This document shows, in pieces, positions 6,010 to 8,321 of a stretch of DNA of 8,321 bases. Source of the stretch: JAJNNC01 sp038232695 (GTDB lineage: Bacteria > Bacteroidota > Bacteroidia > Cytophagales > Cyclobacteriaceae); assembly GCA_038232695.1 (NCBI GenBank), contig JBBSNI010000258.1, positions 1-8,321 of the forward strand. The letters are read 5' to 3'. The notes beneath the pieces are model-generated. The model saw only the letters and a program-made list of their open reading frames with translations, did not search any database and had not been told where the DNA came from. Each line of letters opens with the position of its first letter. Within the stretch, counting starts at the first letter, position 1. Made by a program: the position numbers and the translations under genes.

Positions 6010-6627
6010 ATGAGAAAACCACTAATGATCCTGTATATCTGCTGCTTTCTTGGGCAGACAGCCCGGAGCCAGGACACACATCGCACTTATTACGAAAACG
6101 GTCAGCTCAAAGAACAGGGCGTCTGGAAAGATAGTGTAAAAGAGGGCGTCTGGCAGTATTACTATCCTAACAGAAAGATCAACGCTATAGAAAACTACCG
6201 GCAGGGGCAATTGCACGGTTCCATCAGGTATTATGATTTTAAGGGAAACCTGACAGCCGAGGAACACTGGCAGCAAGGTTTGCAAGAAGATTCTTCTTTT
6301 TATTATGATGATGGTTATTTAGAAAAAAAGGGTGTCTTCCGGCAAGGATTGTACGAAGGCACCTGGGTTTTCTATTACGAAAACGGCACACTCAAACGCA
6401 AGGGAAACTACCAACAGGGCTTGCCCCAGGAGCAGTGGACGTCTTACCACGAAAATGGTCAATTGATGCAGGAAGGACGGTACGATCAAGGGATGGAAGA
6501 AGGTGAGTGGAAGTTTTACAACAAAGCAGGAAAGCTGGAATATATAGGCAGCTACCAAAACGGGGAGCGTGTTGGCAACTGGTATTATGTAAATAAGCGG
6601 GGAAGAAAGAAGAGGGTAGCGTATTAA
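6010..6627 (+). CDS. Exported MORN_2-repeat protein (YwqK / COG2849 type)
   Basis: The 205-residue product begins with a signal peptide (MRKPLMILYICCFLGQTARS, likely cut near residue 20) and consists almost wholly of seven repeats of 23-24 residues, at about 27-193. They follow the pattern YYxNGxLxxxGxYxxGxxxGxWxxY; clear examples are YYENGQLKEQGVW (27-39), YYENGTLKRKGNY (122-134) and YHENGQLMQEGRY (146-158). Such beta-hairpin repeats (MORN_2, PF07661) build an elongated open sheet. Automated annotation often names these proteins YwqK-family antitoxins after Bacillus YwqK. In Bacteroidota, exported repeat-only versions are common and no toxin gene lies alongside, so I would not call it an antitoxin. 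The tail (194-205) is Lys/Arg-rich. The frame is open back to 5914, but the ATG at 6010 starts the signal peptide and the upstream codons cross repeat array C. It is divergent from the symporter and convergent with the AT-rich cassette. Confidence 0.85.
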   Translation: MRKPLMILYICCFLGQTARSQDTHRTYYENGQLKEQGVWKDSVKEGVWQYYYPNRKINAIENYRQGQLHGSIRYYDFKGNLTAEEHWQQGLQEDSSFYYDDGYLEKKGVFRQGLYEGTWVFYYENGTLKRKGNYQQGLPQEQWTSYHENGQLMQEGRYDQGMEEGEWKFYNKAGKLEYIGSYQNGERVGNWYYVNKRGRKKRVAY

Positions 6628-6651
6628 ATGTAAGTGAAATATTTTTATACT

Positions 6652-6797
6652 CTAATCATTCGGCTGTAACGCCTCCCCTTTCCATTCAGGTGAGTCAGTG
6701 GTATCCACATAATATTTTACTTTCTTTGAAAAGGGTGAAAAGCACCTCTCACAATTTTTTCCTCCCCTTGTATGACTCTGGGTATTTCCTTAGGCAT
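6652..6797 (-). pseudogene. Short third gene of the AT-rich cassette, apparently frameshifted
   Basis: An ATG at 6797 overlaps the end of the preceding gene by 8 bp (ATGCCTAA arrangement). It opens a protein-like frame, MPKEIPRVIQGEEKIVRGAF, continuing HPFQRK to a stop at 6717. The next frame then runs on plausibly as KVKYYVDTTDSPEWKGEAL and QPND to a TAG at 6652. Adding one T to the TTTT run at 6729-6732 joins both into a single product of about 48 residues that reads HPFSKKVKYYV across the join. So this is either a gene broken by one base, a base-calling error, or a frameshifted small protein. The second frame is also in frame with the upstream gene beyond its TAA, so read-through would extend that protein by 45 residues instead. 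I do not recognise the product with confidence. The overlap suggests translational coupling within the operon. Confidence 0.42.
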
Positions 6798-7326
6798 TCA
6801 CTGCAAATTGATTTTTATAGAGGCGATTAATAACGTTTAAGAACCCAAAACTGTCTGATGTATCAATGCTTTCGTCATTTAGTTGAATGGTCTTTCCTCC
6901 AAATTCATAAAACCCGCCCATTTTGGTTTTACCAATTTCAATAGATACAAAATTCTCGTTTGAGTCATACCAATCAATAACGATGGTTCCATAGTTAGTA
7001 GGCGTCACATCGTCTACGGAAAGCTTGCTTAAAATGAAGGGGGGAAGTTTTCTTATAAATACTTTTGCATTGGAAATAACGCTAAGGGATACAATAGAGG
7101 CTCCGAAATTATCCCAGTTTTCGGATAGCTCAGCAAATTCCTCAATCTTAAACTTTATATTAATGTAATTATCCAAAGCAATAGGGAAAGTATATAAGTC
7201 AGGAGAAGATAAATTAGCCTGCTGGTTTTGTGAAAAACCCGACCAACTTCCCGGCGACTGGGTTCCCGGCAAGTTGAACATACTCTCTAATGCTATTGGC
7301 TTGTTGATTTCAAGTAAGGTATTCAT
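6790..7326 (-). CDS. Conserved hypothetical protein, companion of the TIGR04255-like gene
   Basis: The 178-residue product has no signal peptide or membrane span and is probably cytoplasmic. Residues 1-58 look loosely structured (Ser/Gln-rich SPGSWSGFSQNQQANLSSPD). A compact domain follows: LSENWDNFGASIVSLSVISN (67-86), leading into a helix and a KLPPF turn, then VTPTNYGTIVIDWYDSNENF (107-126), then VSIEIG and GGFYEFGGK. I remember this NWDxxGA...P...G.I.I.W pattern from a widespread uncharacterised family often found beside TIGR04255 proteins, but I cannot name it and the memory is not checked. It starts 12 bp after the upstream gene ends and overlaps the short downstream frame by 8 bp, so the three genes form one operon. 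Base composition is AT-rich, like its upstream neighbour and unlike the gal genes. Confidence 0.82.
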   Translation of the reverse strand: MNTLLEINKPIALESMFNLPGTQSPGSWSGFSQNQQANLSSPDLYTFPIALDNYINIKFKIEEFAELSENWDNFGASIVSLSVISNAKVFIRKLPPFILSKLSVDDVTPTNYGTIVIDWYDSNENFVSIEIGKTKMGGFYEFGGKTIQLNDESIDTSDSFGFLNVINRLYKNQFAVNA

Positions 7327-7338
7327 AAACTCATTTGC

Positions 7339-8169
7339 TTAAATCAAGTTGATTTTTTCACACACTTCAGAAGTAAAAATAGATTTGAGTGTGGATTTGT
7401 TATAGTTATGCGCCTGATCTATCACAGCCAATTGATTGCTATCTGTAATAAAATCTGCAAGCATAATTTCGTCATTTAGAGGCTGAGTGATGTTATGACT
7501 AATGGTAATGAGTGGCTGAGGTCTGTTTTCATCAATTCTTATCTCCAATCTCTCATAATATATAAAGCCATTTACTTCTTTTTGAGTAGTTATCAAGTAA
7601 ACGCTGTTTTCACTTTCAAAAAAAACAGGAGGTAAAAAACTTGATTTAGCATTAAATATCTGAACAACAGGTGCTTTACCATCTCCTGTCCAATAAAATT
7701 CATCAATGTAATGCAAACTAAAAGCTGTAGTAAACAAGTCGCTGCGAAAATCTGAAAGAATTTGAATGTATTTGACGAAATTATTTCTAAAATCAGCCCA
7801 ACGATGATAATCTAAATCATGAAAAGAGATATGTGTGCGGCCGAGTTCCTTTTGATTTTCGCCCTCTAAAACAGCAGACGTTTGACCATTCTCAAATTTA
7901 TGAAACCGAAACCCAATGTTACTACTGGGTATTTTGTTTAGTGTTTCTTGACCCTCTGCTTCTCTAAACTGAAAGCCTATTCTTTGAATAATATCAAATT
8001 TTTGAAAATCATTTAGTTGATCCTTGATTAGTGTATGAAACCCTTCTGGTTTGACCAATGAATTAACAAGAAAGAAACTAATGACAGCCTCTTTGATAGA
8101 ATGCTGCTTTCTTGCTGGAATCAGTTGATCAAGGGTAGCTGTGGCTTCATGAGGAGCAGGACTGTGCAT
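7339..8169 (-). CDS. TIGR04255-like protein, first gene of an AT-rich cassette
   Basis: The 276-residue product has no signal peptide or membrane segment. Its shape matches the sporadically distributed TIGR04255 family: an early SIKEAVISFFLVNSL strand-helix (24-38); a central HDLDYHRWADFRNNFVKY (117-134), equal to the family's Y-x-x-W-x-x-F block; LHYIDEFYW (152-160), at the usual Y-[IN]-N/D position; FLPPVFF (178-184); and an end with IDQAHNYNKSTLKSIF (250-265), the family's D-x-x-H...F element. Its molecular function is unknown to me. The patchy distribution and linkage to a companion gene suggest an accessory role, possibly defence or stress, but nothing in the sequence proves that. G+C is low: 7561-7620 holds 17 of 60, against 34 of 60 at 1021-1080 in galT, which suggests acquisition by transfer. 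A -7 box at 8251-8258 gives it a promoter of its own. Confidence 0.72.
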   Translation of the reverse strand: MHSPAPHEATATLDQLIPARKQHSIKEAVISFFLVNSLVKPEGFHTLIKDQLNDFQKFDIIQRIGFQFREAEGQETLNKIPSSNIGFRFHKFENGQTSAVLEGENQKELGRTHISFHDLDYHRWADFRNNFVKYIQILSDFRSDLFTTAFSLHYIDEFYWTGDGKAPVVQIFNAKSSFLPPVFFESENSVYLITTQKEVNGFIYYERLEIRIDENRPQPLITISHNITQPLNDEIMLADFITDSNQLAVIDQAHNYNKSTLKSIFTSEVCEKINLI

Positions 8170-8188
8170 CTATGTGTTTTTTATTAAC

Positions 8189-8219
8189 TTTCAGAGGATA
8201 AAAAATTTGTTTCAGAGGA
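8189..8219. promoter_or_regulatory. 10-bp direct repeat with 21-bp spacing in the leader of the TIGR04255-like gene
   Basis: TTTCAGAGGA occurs at 8189-8198 and again at 8210-8219 on the plus strand, identical at all ten positions and exactly 21 bp apart, about two helical turns. The pair lies between the candidate -7 box (8251-8258) and the start codon (8169). It could serve as an operator for a protein binding one DNA face, or act as an RNA element in the leader. It could also be a chance repeat in AT-rich DNA. Confidence 0.4.
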
Positions 8220-8250
8220 AATTGATCATTGCAAATAAACAAAATTTAAT

Positions 8251-8258
8251 CAAATCTA
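8251..8258 (-). promoter_or_regulatory. -7 promoter box of the AT-rich cassette
   Basis: The minus strand reads TAGATTTG, a perfect TAnnTTTG match. It would start transcription near 8244 and give a leader of about 75 nt before the ATG at 8169. At the expected -33 spacing the sequence is TGTTCC rather than TTTG, so the upstream element is weak. Just upstream lies the doubled TATAGGAA. Confidence 0.42.
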
Positions 8259-8262
8259 AGCA

Positions 8263-8278
8263 TATAGGAATATAGGAA
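8263..8278. repeat. Two-copy 8-bp tandem repeat upstream of the cassette promoter
   Basis: TATAGGAA occurs twice in direct succession on the plus strand, covering the -33 side of the candidate promoter. It shares the 8-bp period of arrays A to C but not their sequence. The remaining bases to the right edge (8279-8321) show no gene; a small palindrome, ATAC-TT-GTAT, is at 8280-8289. Confidence 0.5.
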
Positions 8279-8321
8279 CATACTTGTATATATCAATAGT
8301 CTGTAGATAAATCAGGCAGCC

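Noticed and set aside
6010..6627. Calling the MORN_2-repeat protein an antitoxin
   Set aside because: It has a signal peptide and no toxin gene beside it. The label would rest only on the family name.
6734..6765. Intrinsic terminator (GGTG-AAAAG-CACC followed by a T6 run) downstream of the MORN_2-repeat gene
   Set aside because: The stem is only 4 bp and the T-run begins about 8 nt after it. The stretch is also better explained as coding sequence of the short cassette gene on the minus strand.

Overview
The window looks like chromosomal DNA of a member of the phylum Bacteroidota. Three things point that way: AT-rich translation starts without clear Shine-Dalgarno sequences, -7 promoter boxes of the TAnnTTTG type, and the mix of gene families (OmpA C-terminal domain, vSGLT-like symporter, Rpn/PDDEXK nuclease, exported MORN_2 repeat protein). 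A finer placement, for example among the Saprospiria/Cytophagia, is only a guess.

Layout. The left edge (2-358, +) holds the end of an OmpA-like peptidoglycan-binding protein. From 5887 down to 363 the minus strand carries a galactose-utilisation cluster. In transcription order it is a sodium/galactose-type symporter (5887-4235), galK (4108-2957), an Rpn-family PD-(D/E)XK nuclease (2874-1999), galT (1995-955) and a small exported protein (866-363) with its own candidate promoter. The symporter would bring in galactose, GalK would phosphorylate it and GalT would exchange it onto UDP. The epimerase GalE and mutarotase GalM of the Leloir pathway are not in the window. The nuclease gene is an intruder by function and by base composition, and its stop codon lies only 3 bp before the galT start.

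Divergent from the symporter is an exported YwqK/MORN_2-repeat protein (6010-6627, +). From 8169 leftward on the minus strand lies a clearly more AT-rich cassette: a TIGR04255-like protein (8169-7339), a 178-residue companion (7326-6790), and an overlapping third short reading frame (6797-6652) that appears frameshifted.

The most notable non-coding structure is a set of short tandem arrays with an exact 8-bp period. Two of them, in opposite orientation, fill the symporter-galK spacer and could fold into an imperfect hairpin in the mRNA. A third, similar in style, lies in the divergent promoter region. The AT-rich cassette also has a direct repeat in its leader spaced exactly 21 bp.

The best candidates for something undescribed are the TIGR04255-like three-gene cassette, the inverted 8-bp arrays inside the gal operon, and the Rpn gene with a possible internal C-terminal product. 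All family names come from motif recognition by eye; no database search was possible.
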